Assembly (NCBI GenBank): GCA_014529385.2
Contig: CM043971.1
Span: forward strand, 26,267,769-26,331,768
DNA from: Adiantum capillus-veneris
Lineage: Eukaryota; Streptophyta; Polypodiopsida; Polypodiales; Pteridaceae
Reading direction: 5' to 3'
Length of the DNA stretch: 64,000 nt
Shown here: positions 52,451 to 63,486 of the stretch, piece after piece
Layout of the letters: each line of letters opens with the position of its first letter
Numbering within the stretch: position 1 is the first letter of the stretch
Notes under the pieces: generated by a model
Database searches by the model: none
What the model saw: the letters and a program-made list of their open reading frames with translations, nothing else
What the model was told of the DNA's origin: nothing
Position numbers and translations under genes: made by a program

Positions 52451-54029
52451 TCATGTATCTGAGGAGTTCATAATTTTCTTGACCATTTCCTGGCGCCTAT
52501 TTTGCGCATAAGGCAACTCCCCAGTCAAGAGGGAGTGCGCTATGGCCTTGGGGTCAGTTGAGCCAATGGAAGCATGTATCCCTATCTGGGCAAGCACTTT
52601 ACCACGAAAGCCACTGCCAAACACTGTGCATACAAGGGATCTACGCACTAGGAACACTTGATGCGCAGTTTGAGCAATGGTGCTCAAACACAAAAACTTG
52701 CTCAAGGCTTTCATTAATGACCAAGTCATAAAATGGGCTTGGGGAGTAAATTCATTATGGATAATGGCCACATCGCCAGGGGGGAGTTGTCCTAGGTAAT
52801 GCGCAAGGGAAGCTTGAGGTCCAAAGCCCGTCCACTTGCCACCCGTCCTTGCAGCAAAATCATCAACCTCCACGACATCCTGTCATAAACCGATGAAGGT
52901 TGAGAAAAGACAATGAAGGATAAAATAGTAACCTGAAAATTAGGATACAGTTTACCTCCTGCTCCTTGCCGTCCTCCTCCCTGTTGCCCTTTGCATCCAA
53001 GTCAATGCTCCCATGCATCACAGATTTGAGCTTTGGATCATCAGATGGGAGGTTGCATAATGGCATAGGCATCCTAGCAGCCTCAACCTTGGCTTGCGTG
53101 GCTTAGAATTCTTCCTCAGCCACGTGCAACTGCTCTTCTTCCAGGACCTCCGCACATACAACTGCAATAGTGTCAGCAACAGAGTCCCCAACTGGCAAGA
53201 GATTGCTTTGTAGTTCATCTAGCTTATTGTCTAAGGGACATTTGGTGCTGTTGCATAGAACGCTCAAGCATTCATCCATGTGCAGGCCAAATGCTTTCTC
53301 CAAATCATGCAGAAACACATACTCCTCCCCATCCACTACCACTGAGGAGAAGCGGCTGATTTCTACCTCTGGGATAGCCACATCCGTCGGTGGTAGTGGC
53401 ACTGGAGTGTCACAAGGGCCAGCCACAACTGTGGATTTGTCAACCACTTCCTCGAGACCCCTGGGGTACTCGAGCCGGAGTGTATTTCCTTCCGTTGCAA
53501 GGTTCATGGGGATAACCTGCTGTTCCTTGGTGTCCTTGATAAAGGACCCAATTTGTAAGTGTGGTAAGCGGAGCTCCTCCAAATCAGGTTCCTTGCTCAC
53601 CAAGAAGATAAATGTTGCGAGCCGAGAAAGGTACTCCACCCCCAACTTGCGCTTCTTGAGAGCTGACACCCCTGGGGCTTGCTCGTTCAAGTAATGGTCT
53701 GCATCAGTTGCAATTTCTTGGAATCGTTGCAACCGCTTGGAGAATGGGCGATCACCTTTGTGTATATAGCGCAAAAGATCGCAAGGCACCCAGATCCCTG
53801 CATGTGGGGGGATAGATATAGAATATTTTATGATATGCTCCTCCATGAACGCAAAAATCTCGGCAAATGCATCCATGTGAAGGGCAATTGTGGCGTCAAG
53901 GTCAGGGAAACGAGTGAAAAAGGTGTGGAGGTCCAACTTCCCTTTGTACTTGGTGTCCTCGAGGAAGAGGATGAAGCGTGACAAAGGGGTGGATGTAATA
54001 GCAAATGCAGAGGTTGTGGAAGCATCCAT
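52451..54029 (-). CDS. Gene B of AB-2 (unknown function)
   Basis: Start MDASTTSAF at 54029, 84 bp downstream of a TATA-like ATTATAAAAGG. The first long exon runs to GAG|GTAAAC at 52956. A final exon 52879-52451, after a GACAG acceptor, is homologous to the last exon of gene B in AB-1. The first exon has one in-frame TAA (53103-53105); a possible 72-bp intron from GTATGT (53159) to AAG (53088) would remove it and keep frame, giving about 476 residues. The protein is acidic and helical, with 'VVVDGEEYVFLHDLEKAFGL' near residue 235. I recognise no family. It converges on the H3-like gene and hairpin array. Confidence 0.6.
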
Positions 54030-54106
54030 GTCTGACCTGGGGTATAGATAGAGAGTGGAGGAGCTCAAGAGTTGCAAAAGTGAAAATAGTGAATGAGTTA
54101 GGTGGC

Positions 54107-54118
54107 CCCCCTTTTATA
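54107..54118 (-). promoter_or_regulatory. TATA-type promoter element of gene B
   Basis: On the minus strand ATTATAAAAGGG lies about 80 bp upstream of the gene B start at 54029. Confidence 0.45.
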
Positions 54119-54274
54119 ATGGACCCTTTTTTAAAGACATTAAAAAAAAAGGCACTTTCACAAAAAAAAATTTATCATCTCAATGCGAAAAATTATATTC
54201 AAAGGCATGATTTGCCGAAGCAAATCATGTTGATTACATCGGGGATCATTTTGAAAATTGCAAGAGTTACAAAG

Positions 54275-55601
54275 TTATAAGATCGATAGCATAGTTCCAT
54301 CCATCCCCCAGTCCTCCTCGACCTTCAGTTTGTCTTCCATTCTCTTCCCAATCTGCGGACATTCATTACAATAAGCATCCAATGATGTATTGAAAATGTG
54401 GTGGAAGGATTCTCACCTTGTGACCTTGTAAACGAAATTGTGCTTGTTGAAGGGACTCAAAACCCATAATAACCAAGTGTTCTCGCACATTACTGAGATT
54501 CCAATGATTGTTCACTTGGACTAACTCCAAAGCATCGTTGGGCATCTTCACTGCAATGTCAAAGCTTGCAATAGTGCCATCTACACTCTGTAAGGGAGTC
54601 GACACTCCAAGCTTGCACATCCAACGATCATAGTGAAATCGTATGTACAAGGAGATGCGGGATTTCAAATAGCACATTCCAATACCTGAAGCTCCAACCT
54701 TACAACGGTACCGGTCCCCGTTGTGCATGCCCTTCACAAAACCCCAGCCCTCTTCTAAAAGCCCTCCTAATTCCTCGTAATGCACATCTTTACATACAAG
54801 CATTGTGGTAGTCTCCAGAAATACAAATTCTTTAAAAATATGCACAAAACAATGAATAGGCAAACACCAACTCAAGCCCACAGACCTAGAAGCTTTAGAG
54901 TATTTCAAAGAGTTTTGGACATCTATTATCATCTTTTGCTTGAAAGATGCTACCGACCACAAATCTGGTACCGGCCACTCCATACTTAATAAGGAAGTTA
55001 CTTTGATAGGTTCAAGCGTTCCAAACGCTTGTGTAGAAGTAGGGACAATATAGGAGTGAGAATAGAAGAAAATCCTTCTTTGAACCAGTTTGGTTGGGCA
55101 AAGATGTGGGAACATTGTTGCTCCAATATTCGCATGTATAGCATTGAATGTGCCGGAGAGACTATGTAGTGGCTGCTCCTCCACCAACGTGGATGTAAAT
55201 ATGACTATAAATGCATGACAACTCTTAAGTATGAATCCATAATAACATTACACTATGATTTCACACCTAGCTTTGTATTCTCAAAACATGTACTTACAAT
55301 GTGTTGGAAATCGAGGTGGTTGTTGCAAATGCATGGTTGACATTGAGAAAACATGTTGCACAATGGCTACAGTTCCCATGTCTTTGCGGTTCTTGAAGCC
55401 AAGGAGCTTTCCTTTCCAATGAAGATCCAAGTTTGCACGATTCCGCACACGATGAGGGCCAATAGTAGATGGTTGCATGTATACCCAAGCACCTTTGGTG
55501 AACTCTTGTGGCACCCACTCATCATCTACACCTCTAGGGTTGTGGCATGCAAGTGCTGTGACCTCATCCTTTGGCCGCCTTTGCGAAGTAGAGTTGGCCA
55601 T
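54275..55601 (-). CDS. Gene C of AB-2 (unknown function), apparently intact, 3 exons
   Basis: Start MANSTSQRRPKDEV at 55601. Exon 1 is 55601-55298 (donor ATT|GTAAGTAC), exon 2 is 55204-54417 (acceptor TTATAG, donor AAG|GTGAGA) and exon 3 is 54352-54275 (acceptor CCGCAG, stop TAA). Splicing is in frame throughout and gives 389 residues without a stop. The N-terminal part has 'FTKGAWVYMQPSTIG' and 'WKGKLLGFKNRKDMG', the middle is rich in aromatic and hydrophobic residues with several Cys and His, and the C-terminal exon is acidic. I recognise no family. It is divergent from nothing nearby and in tandem with gene B on the same strand, 250 bp upstream. No counterpart is visible for AB-1 because that side lies outside the window. 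Confidence 0.65.
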
Positions 55602-56138
55602 GGTTGAGGAAAGAAAATTAGGAGGAGGAGCAAGACCTTGCTTGTTGCTAAAGTGATATGAGAAGGTGGTTATCCCTTGTGGCAATGGGAGGAGAAGGTG
55701 GATAACCCTTGCTTGGTGTGGCAATGGAAGGTGGTAAGGGAGGAGAGAGGAGCTTCCTTGCTGCAGCAATGGAGATGGTGTAAAGAGAGAGAGTGTTGGA
55801 GTAGAGGATGAGTGTGATGGTTACAACCAAGGAGGGGTTGGAAAAGGGGTTCTAGAGAGAGAAAATAACTTTTTGCCTAAGGACTACTTTTGGGGGAGCT
55901 CTGGATAGTAAAAAAATATTTTTCAAAAGTTTTTTTAAAAAAATGGATTTTAGGGTTTTTGGGTGCACGTTTTGACTTTTTGAGGTCAATAAATGCTTTT
56001 TTGACCATAAAATAGATTTAGAGGGGTTTTAAGAAGATAAAATTTGAGTTTTGAAAATTTTGAAAAATTTCAAATTTTTGGGATTTTTTCATAACCGGAT
56101 AAAAAAGAAGGGAAGTTGGAGGTTTTATATGGCCCACC

Positions 56139-56197
56139 CCCCCCCACCCCCCCCCCCCCCCCCCCCCCTACCCACCCCACCCCACCCCACCCCACCT
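56139..56197. repeat. Poly-C and CCCCA repeat
   Basis: A run of about 25 C broken by single A, then CCCTACC(CACCC)-type units and five CCCCA repeats. The minus strand is therefore a long G-tract sequence with G-quadruplex potential. It lies about 160 bp inside the right end of AB-2. Confidence 0.93.
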
Positions 56198-56359
56198 TCT
56201 CACTAGGTAAGAACCCATTTAAGAAGTGTAAGACTACTTTGTCCCCCTACATTTTTTAGGGCATAGAGTGTGTCCACCACCCTCTTCTCATTGGCTGGCC
56301 TCTAATTAACCTTAATCCCAAAGGGCCCCTAGAGGGTTCATATTTTTCCTAATGATAAC

Positions 56360-56850
56360 CATGGTATCAACTAAACATCATCATGGTATCAACGAAAATC
56401 ACCATGGAATTAACGAAACATCATCAAGGTAGCAACAAAAATCACCATGGAATCATCATCATGGTATCACCGAGAATAACCATTGTATCAACGAAACATC
56501 ATCATGGTATCAACGAAAATCACCATGGAATCAACGAAACATCATCATGCTATCAACGAAAATCACCATGGAATCATCATCATGGTATCACCGAGAATAA
56601 CCATGGTATCAACGAAATATCATCATGGCATCACCGAGAATAACCATGGTATCAACAAAACATCATCATGGTATCAACGAAAATCACCATGGAATCATCA
56701 TCATGGTATCACCGAGAATAACCATGGTATCAATGAAATATCATCATGGCATCACCGAGAATAACCATGGTATCAATGAAATATCATCATGGTATCAACG
56801 AAAACCGCCATGACCAAAGTACTAATAAAACGTTATCATGGTACCATCCA
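56360..56850. repeat. ATGGTATCA minisatellite, right part (third element)
   Basis: About 22 half-units alternating 'catcatggtatcaccgagaataacc' and 'atggtatcaacgaaacatcatc'. Open frames across it (56383-56813) are translations of the repeat, not genes. Confidence 0.92.
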
Positions 56851-57099
56851 AATCACTATGGTATCAACGAGAAATTATCAATAAAACGACGTAAACTATA
56901 TCTCTAGAAGAATAGTTATATGAGAATCAATGAATGAGTATATCATATAACAAAAGATCATGTACCAATAGTAGCGCGATAGAATTTGGACGATCATCAA
57001 CGGCTCGACTGAATCGGAACGATATGTAACTGGCTTCTGTAGCAAAGTTATGTCAGTAACAAATATATGATTGATAAAGAAAAAATATAATTGAAAAGT

Positions 57100-57990
57100 T
57101 TTCAATTATGAGAAAAATCAAAAGCAAAAAGTAAAATTTTGCTTTTCAAACATATTCGCAGTCCGAAACAATAACCCAAAATCGGTGCAGAATTTAGAGA
57201 AACTTTCTTCTGCAAAGTTGTAGACCACATCGATTCTGATAGCTAAATCAAATAGTTTCTGCAAAATCGTTCTCAATTAGGAGAAAAATCAAAAAACAAA
57301 AAAACAAAAGTTTCTTTTTAGACGTGTACGCAGTCCGCCAACGATAACTCAAAATCAGTGCAGAATTTGAAAAAAAAAAACTTCTTCCACATCAATTCCG
57401 CTGCCTCTAGCGGGTAGTTTCTGCAAAATCGTTTTCAATTAGCAAAAAAAATCAAAAACAAAAAACGAAAGTTGCTTTTCAAGTATGTACGCAGTCCGCG
57501 AACAATAACTCAAAATCGCTGAAAAATTAAAAAAAACTTTCTTTTGCAAATTGTAGACCACATCGATTCTGGTGCCTCATGGTGGTAGTTTTTGCAAAAT
57601 CGTTTTCAATTGGCAGAAAAATAAAAAACAAAAAGCGAAAGTTGCTTTTCAGGTATGTACGCAGTCTGCGAACGATAACTCAAAATCGGTGAAGAATTTG
57701 AAGAAACTTTTTTTTGCAAAGTTGTAGACCACATCAATTTCGGTGCCATTGGTGGGTAGTTTCTGCAAAATCATTTTCAATGAGCAGAAAAATCAAAAAC
57801 AAAAAGGGAAAGTTGCTTTTTAGGTATGTACGCAGTCCGCAAATGATAACTAAAAATTGATAAAGAATTTGAAAAAAAATTCTTCTGCAAAGTTATAGAC
57901 CACATCAATACCGGTGCCTTCAGCAGGTAGTTTTTGCGAAATCGTTTTCAATCAGGAGAAAAATTGAAAGCAAAAACGTACTACTCTGAT
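57100..57990. repeat. Tandem repeat of about 165-180-bp units (third element)
   Basis: Five to six imperfect units with 'caaaagcaaaaa', 'gttgcttttcaggtatgtacgcagtc', 'gataactcaaaatcggtg' and 'ttgtagaccacatcgattc' blocks, the same family as 43190-43700. Confidence 0.87.
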
Positions 57991-57994
57991 ACCA

Positions 57995-57995
57995 T

Positions 57996-58054
<59 letters not shown>

Positions 58055-58174
58055 ATAGAAATAGAACCCCAAAATGTGTATAATACACACATGAGATGAT
58101 GTATATATAGAGGGGACCTGGGTGCCATATATAGAGAAGCCATATATTGAGAAGCTTCACATATAAGCACAACA
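57995..58174 (-). repeat. 5' LTR of the third short-LTR element with GA expansion
   Basis: 180 bp because a (GA)n tract of about 55 bp (57999-58053) has expanded next to the LTR end, compared with about 16 bp in the other LTR. Confidence 0.92.
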
Positions 58175-58849
58175 ATGGGTACTACAATGACAACTATAAA
58201 AGACAAAGCGACCATGCCTTTGTCACTTAAGCGACCTCTAAGCGTTACACATCGCTCAAGCGACCTTAGTATATGTAAAGTATTCGTGTTTCTTAAGCTA
58301 GCCCTTCTTGTCTATTATGCCATTCTTGTCTAATTGTGTCGCTTGTCCAAGAAATCGTAGTGATGCCAATATTGACCTGATATTGTAGCTTACAAAATCT
58401 TTGATATTACCACTTTGAGGTCACGTTCCTAGTAGAGTGATCAACCAGCGCCTGGTGGGTGTAGAATTTGATGTCATTGGCAAGTGTTGCACAATTGCGA
58501 TAAGCTATTAATTGCCAAGGTGAGAGGTGGTTTTTTGAAAGACAATACATTTTTTGTTTATGGGTGCTCATATGAGAGGTCGTTCTTTCAAAGACAATAG
58601 GTTTTTTGTTTATGCTAAGGTGTTGATGTTTTTGTCGACGGTGTGGTTTTGGTGGAAAAGCGCCAAGGTGTTAGAGATCTATCGGTTGTTGCTTGCCCCA
58701 TTATTCTCCACCACATTTTGACGGCCCACACGGTAGCCCCTTGACCAGATGTTCATCTTGATGGTAGTGTCTTTGCAATTGTTTGATAAATATGTCCGAC
58801 CCATCCTAGTGCCCTTCTAGTGCTTCCGGCCAAGACAAGGAGCTTTGGA

Positions 58850-60960
58850 CACGTTGGTGCAGCCAAAGTAGGTCCGTGCTAGAAAGGGTGACAAGCAATG
58901 CTAGGGATGCTAGCAGGTGCATGGCAGTGAGCTAAAGCAGGTGGGAAAGTCCTCGGCAGACTAGTGGCAGCGAAAATGTATGTCTAAAGTTGTTTTTTAG
59001 GCCAAGGGGCACAATCGGGATAGCAGACCAAAGTGTCCAAAATGTAGGGAATGTGCCTTGGAATGTAGGGTTCAAGATGCTCTTGAGGCCCGTTCAGACG
59101 GCTCATCAAACGGAGCTTCGGTATGAAAGATGTGTCAGTTCGAAGTTGGAAGGTCTTGCAGATCCCCGACGGGCACGCGAGATGGGGACAGAGGTCCCGA
59201 GATAGAATGTGCAAGAAGGTGTGTAAAGCTCAAGTTGTGGAGCATGCCAGACTTTTCGGCTTGCTGATCAGAGTCCGGATGGGAAAATTACGGCCATGTG
59301 AAAAGTTGCAGGGGGGCGGTTGTGTGCCCACGGGGTCATATTGGAGAACTTGCCATCTGGAAGTTTCAGAGTCGTGCCAAGGTTCGGAGGGGTGGTGCAT
59401 TGCACGTGGACTCCATAGGAAGTGGCAGATACTCGATCAGAATTTGGGTGTGCAAGTTATGCGCTAATGAAGATTTTGTTGAGGACCGGATTTGGCATGG
59501 TTGGGCCCTCCCACCAAGCGCACCACTTGGAAGTTTTCCTATCCTCGCCACGGTTCGGGGAGCAATGTGCATTATGAGGAAGCAGCTAGAAGTGACGGTT
59601 CAACAATCGGGTTTACAGTTAGTGGAATACAACTCGTTAAAGTCGGGTACAACGGGGGTATGAATAATGCGGGCCCATTTCTCTTGGCTTCGTTCGATGG
59701 ACCGGTAATAGCAAAAGCGAGGACAGTGTGTGCGATGCTTACAAGCAAGGCGATGGTCGGTTTCGAGCGACGGTGCTGAAGCGATGTGGCACGCAACTCA
59801 CATGGGTGCATTTTTGCAAAAGCGTATGGGACCTTCTCCTAAGTCATTTTTTAAAAAAAATGATTAAATTCAAAAGACTCCAAGGGAGCAACGACGGCGC
59901 CGTCGTTGCCCCTGGAGTGCATAAGAGACTTTTTTTTATTCTAAAAGGGGAGGAAAAGAAAAAGGAGGGGCGTTGTCTCAAGGTCAGCAAAGGGAGAAGT
60001 GAAGGAAAAGGGAGAAGAAGAGAAGAAGGAAAGAAGGGAAGGAAAGGCAAAAAGAAAAAGGAGGGGCGCTGTCTCGGGGGTCAGCAAAGGGAGAACTGGA
60101 GGAAAAGGGAGAAGAAAAAAAGAAAGAAAGAAGAGAAGGAAAGGAAGGGAAAGAGAAGGCGCTGTCCAGGGGAGGAAGAAATCCAGAAGAGGAAGAAAGA
60201 AAAGAGAGAAAGAGAAGAGAAAGAAAGAAAGGAGGAAGGGAAAAAAAAACAGAAGGGGTTTCTCGTTTTGAGCACCGAGGTGAAGCCAAAAAAAAAAGAG
60301 GATTCTACAGATTCGAATTCGGTTTCGACAGTCCAAGAAGGGCGAAGTCCGAAGAGTTTTTTTTGGTTCGAAAGAGGGAAGCTCGATGGAGCTCATGCAA
60401 GCTTGCAGCCGCATCGAAGGCGAGAGGAGGGAGACTGCATCATAGCAAAGGCATCAGAGAAGGTGGTTAAAGCTTGGGTTTTTTTCACGCTCGTGGAGGT
60501 CGTGCCGATGGGGCTACATGTACTTGGCTGTTTAGAATGCAATAAAAGAAGATTGTCCGCTTTCAAGCATGTTTTCCCCTTTCCCCTCCTCTGTTCTATT
60601 GCTCTTGTGCGTATGCCTGCGGTGTCGAGTTTGTGTGTAGGTAAGTGTGCCCCCCATCGAACCGCCGGTGTCTCGTAGCAAAGAGAGAGAAAGAGGCTTT
60701 GGGTGCGCGTGGGAAGCTGCAAAATGTGTAATACGGTGTGCATGGGTTCGATTGTGATCTGATATAGTGTGATCGACTCGAGAGGTGTGCAGGCGGCGGT
60801 CTGCTAGCACGAAAGAGGTGAATCCCAGTGGATTGGGGTGTTGTGTTTACCCTGAGCTGTAGCGAGGCAGACTACTTGTGTCTCGGGTGTGTTCCCCTTT
60901 CCCCCTATCCATCTTCTAGTGCCCCCACGGAGGAGCACGCTGATTGCTCCCGTCAGTAAA
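58850..60960 (+). repeat. Gypsy-type LTR/leader (family G) preceding gag
   Basis: 58853 onward matches the LTR-like repeat at 28451-29600 in order over several hundred bases. The end (about 60888-60930, 'gtgttcccctttcccc…catcttctagtgccccca') matches 32938-32970. It leads into a gag start at 60990. The LTR boundaries cannot be fixed. Confidence 0.55.
59943..60290 (+). repeat. 350-bp purine-rich tract with internal tandem repeat
   Basis: Almost pure A/G on the + strand. Two copies of a ~115-bp unit ('aaaggaggggcg…tgtctc…gtcagcaaagggagaa…') lie at about 59956 and 60055. Long ORFs over it on both strands are composition artefacts. Confidence 0.88.
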
Positions 60961-60989
60961 GGAAAATACAGGTTTTTGTACAGGTAAGG

Positions 60990-61306
60990 ATGTCGTCCCG
61001 AAGCTTTGGTCCGATTTTTACAGGTGAAGAGAATCTAGACGAATGGCTTGCAGATTTTGAATTATACATGTTGTCTTTGCGAATGCCCAATGAGGACAGC
61101 AAGATGAAAACCTTCCCTTTGGTGATGCGTGGAAAGGCTAAACTGTGGTTTGAAGCTTTGGAGATTGAGCCGAGACGCCATGGCCGGCTCTACGGGCAAG
61201 ATTTTTGCATGATTTTCATAAAGAAGCTTCTCTAGTTGAGATGGATACAAAGCTAAAGGCTCTAAAGCAGGATGTAGGTGAGGAAATTAGCTTGTTTCTG
61301 GATCGT
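60990..61306 (+). pseudogene. Ty3/gypsy gag N-terminal fragment, frameshifted and cut by CACTA-2
   Basis: ATG at 60990 opens 'SSRSFGPIFTGEENLDEWLADFELYM', then 'FPLVMRGKAKLWFEAL', the standard gypsy gag start. Near 61210 the frame shifts; the continuation 'DFHKEASLVEMDTKLKALKQDVGEEISLFLDR' runs in another frame to 61306, where CACTA-2 begins. Confidence 0.8.
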
Positions 61307-61904
61307 CACTACAAGAGGTTGTGTGCTCTTGTGACGCTGTTAGCGACGGAAATACACTGGGTTTTTATAACCCCCGGTGTCGCTAAAACCGTCGCTAATA
61401 GGGTCGCTACGAGAGCGTCGCTATACGCGTCCTAGCGACAGTGATAGCGACGTTTACACAGCAGTCTATAGCGACGCTCATAGCGACGCCACAGAGCCAT
61501 AAATAGCGACGGTCATAGCGACGCCCGAGAGAAAAAAAATTTTGGTGACAGGGCATTGAATGCCCTGCCACCCATCAACCATATTGTACTTGATTCACTT
61601 TTTAAAAAAAGTGCAAGGGTAGATAATAAACCCAAAATAGTCACCCACAAGACGTATTGTTTGCAAAATTGAGAAGCGTAAAATTGACAATTGTACACAT
61701 CATAGGCAAAATGAATTGATTGGCAAATGTAATAATGACAATTGGACAAAATCATAGGCATAAAGAATTGATTGGCAAAATGAATTGATTGACAAATGTA
61801 ATAATATACATGGTTCAAAAAGACGTATAAAATCCGTCTCATGATACATAAGCTATGAGAAACCCTAAACTAATGCTATCTAGCTACGGCTAAACTGACG
61901 TCGT

Positions 61905-63214
61905 CTAGTCAGACGTCTCATCGCGTCCAAGCGGCGTATCTGTCGGATTCTGCAAAAAAAGACAATAAGATAGCTTTCTGTAAGTATAAACATATAACGA
62001 CATTTATAAAACAATACAAAAAATAGAAAAGAGTAAACCCTAATACTAACCATGCCGCCGCGAGAACTCGGAATGTCCATCAGGGCGTTTAAGCCCTTCC
62101 TGCCTGCGTACTCGCGCTCATACGGTGTGGGATCACGTCCTGTCATCGACCACTGTCAAAACATACAAAGATTTCATTATGTTAGAATTAAAAAACTCAT
62201 AAACCCTAAACTATCGAACATAAAGAGCAATGCGAAAACACTTACAAAATCGGCCTCAAATGATGCCCATCCACCGCTCCCCAAGTGGTGCGAGCTCCCT
62301 GCCTCTACTCGCGCTCTGGCTGCATCCTTTTGTTGCTTTCACTTGTCGGGATTCTCGCGCGCTGCTTTCTTCGCATTCTTCCAATCTTCTTTGGCCAGCC
62401 AATCTGGCCTGTTCCACCCATGCTTGATTGCTTTTTGCACTTTGGTACGCTTGTGTTTGCAGTATCCGCGCATTCGAATCTTCATCAGGTCTTCATTGAA
62501 GCGTTGATCCCGTGTTAGAACGGGAAACTCATCATGAAGTATGCTGATGACTCTGTCTTTTAAATCACTTGGTACTTCACTCCATTTGTTTAGTATGTAG
62601 TGTCTAAACAGCTGAGAGCAAAGACCACGCATGCGCGAGATCACCTTCTTGCCGTCATCATCCATGATGATGCCGCCGCTGAAGTCGACGGAGTAAGGCA
62701 AGCCCTCTGGCCAGTGACGCGTGAACCTGGGTGTCCCGGTAGGGGTCTCTAGCAGCGTGTCGATGGGGGTATGGACGTCAGGTGTCTCCACCGGCGTCTG
62801 GGCTCCGAAGCGAGGAGTGTCGAGTGGGGTGGCTCCTGGCGGAGTAGGTAGAGGTGTGTAGCTACTAGGAACAGTCAGCCGCGCAAAACCTGGCGTAGAT
62901 GGCGATGCTGTGGCTGGTGTAGGGGCGGGCAAATAAGGGGAGGGTAAAGAGCCTTGTCGAACACGAGGCGGTGTGGAGGCATCGGCGGCGGAATCTCCAC
63001 AACAACCGCCACCGCCACCACTAGAGCACCGATGCCTAGATGAGTGTGAAGATCGTCTCATCGACACCAAAGCTTCGGAGCGCGCCGAATGCTCCGAAGG
63101 AGAGGGAGATGCGGATGGAGTAAGAACGCGCGATGATGCGCCAGAGCGATGACGCTCCACGTACCACTGTCTCTGCTGCGGTGACAAAGAAGAAAGAAAC
63201 TCCTCATCATCCAT
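61905..63214 (-). pseudogene. TnpA-like (Ptta/En/Spm) gene of CACTA-2 with one nonsense codon
   Basis: Start MDDEEFLSSLSPQQRQWYVE at 63214, just after a TGCAG acceptor. Exons 63214-62246, 62152-62051 and 61949-61905 (TAG), with donors GTAAGT and GTTAGT. The protein has an acidic/basic start, a Gly/Cys run, a Ser/Thr/Pro-rich linker and the same 'DGKKVISRMRGLCSQLFRHY' domain as CACTA-1. The only obvious lesion is TGA at 62339-62341, where CACTA-1 has TGG (Trp) in 'PDKWKQQKD'. The full-length frame shows that CACTA-1 lost one C near 7158. Confidence 0.82.
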
Positions 63215-63486
63215 ACCTGCATTAAACACAGGAATATTTAAACTTAATATTGAATGAATAGAGTAGACAATGACGCAAAGACCATTAAATACAATGATGT
63301 AATGACGCATATAAATACAATGACGCAATGAATTGAGTGATAGAAGAGGCAAGTCGAAAACTCAGAATTTTCAATCAAAAGATGTGAGCGCGAGTAGAAA
63401 AGAGCGTTATACACCATGGAAGGTACTTAGAGAGCCAGAGCTTTTACAACACGGAGAAAAATTGTTCAAATACAATATTTGTGGCT

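Larger units (their letters stand above)
46459..56354 (+). mobile_element. AB-2: 9.9-kb DNA element with genes A, H3-like, B and C
   Basis: Bounded by 20-bp inverted repeats CATTAGGARAAATATGAACC (46459-46478, inverse ending 56354, one mismatch). It interrupts a minisatellite unit of the third short-LTR element whose intact form is 'gagaataaccatgg'. No clean target duplication is visible: left flank 'gagaa', right flank 'ataacc', so at most 1 bp if the ends are as drawn, or a mutated 3 bp if the element starts at ATTAGG. Gene order: A (+, transposase-like), an H3-like gene (+), three hairpin units, B (-), C (-). A and B are shared with AB-1 in the same convergent arrangement. The superfamily is unclear to me. 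Confidence 0.8.
45412..58174 (-). mobile_element. Third short-LTR retroelement, TSD ATGGG, interrupted by AB-2
   Basis: Left LTR 45412-45553 (142 bp) and right LTR 57995-58174 (180 bp, longer because of a GA expansion), TGTTGAG…CAACA, flanked by ATGGG (45407-45411 and 58175-58179). On the minus strand the 5' LTR is followed by TGGTATCAGAG (primer-binding site, 57984-57994). It belongs to the same family as the two elements to the left and shares their minisatellites. The 9.9-kb AB-2 element sits at 46459-56354; the retroelement alone is about 2.87 kb. No gag or pol. Confidence 0.93.
45320..58835 (+). repeat. Repeat family R, copy C, split by the third short-LTR element
   Basis: 45320-45411 (from a GA run through 'actaacaatctagcccatggg') and 58175-58835 join into sequence colinear with R copy A 22490-23250 once 45412-58174 and one ATGGG are removed. 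Copy B keeps the uninterrupted target at 44978-44982. Confidence 0.85.

Noticed and set aside
56383-56813. ORFs with repeated 'NHHGINE…SSWYQR' peptides, looking like a repeat protein
   Set aside because: They are in-frame readings of the ATGGTATCA minisatellite inside a non-coding retroelement.
59728-60678. A 316-codon ORF rich in Lys/Glu/Arg
   Set aside because: It crosses the purine-rich tract of a gypsy leader; the residue content is a direct result of the A/G bias and the start and end parts do not resemble a protein family.
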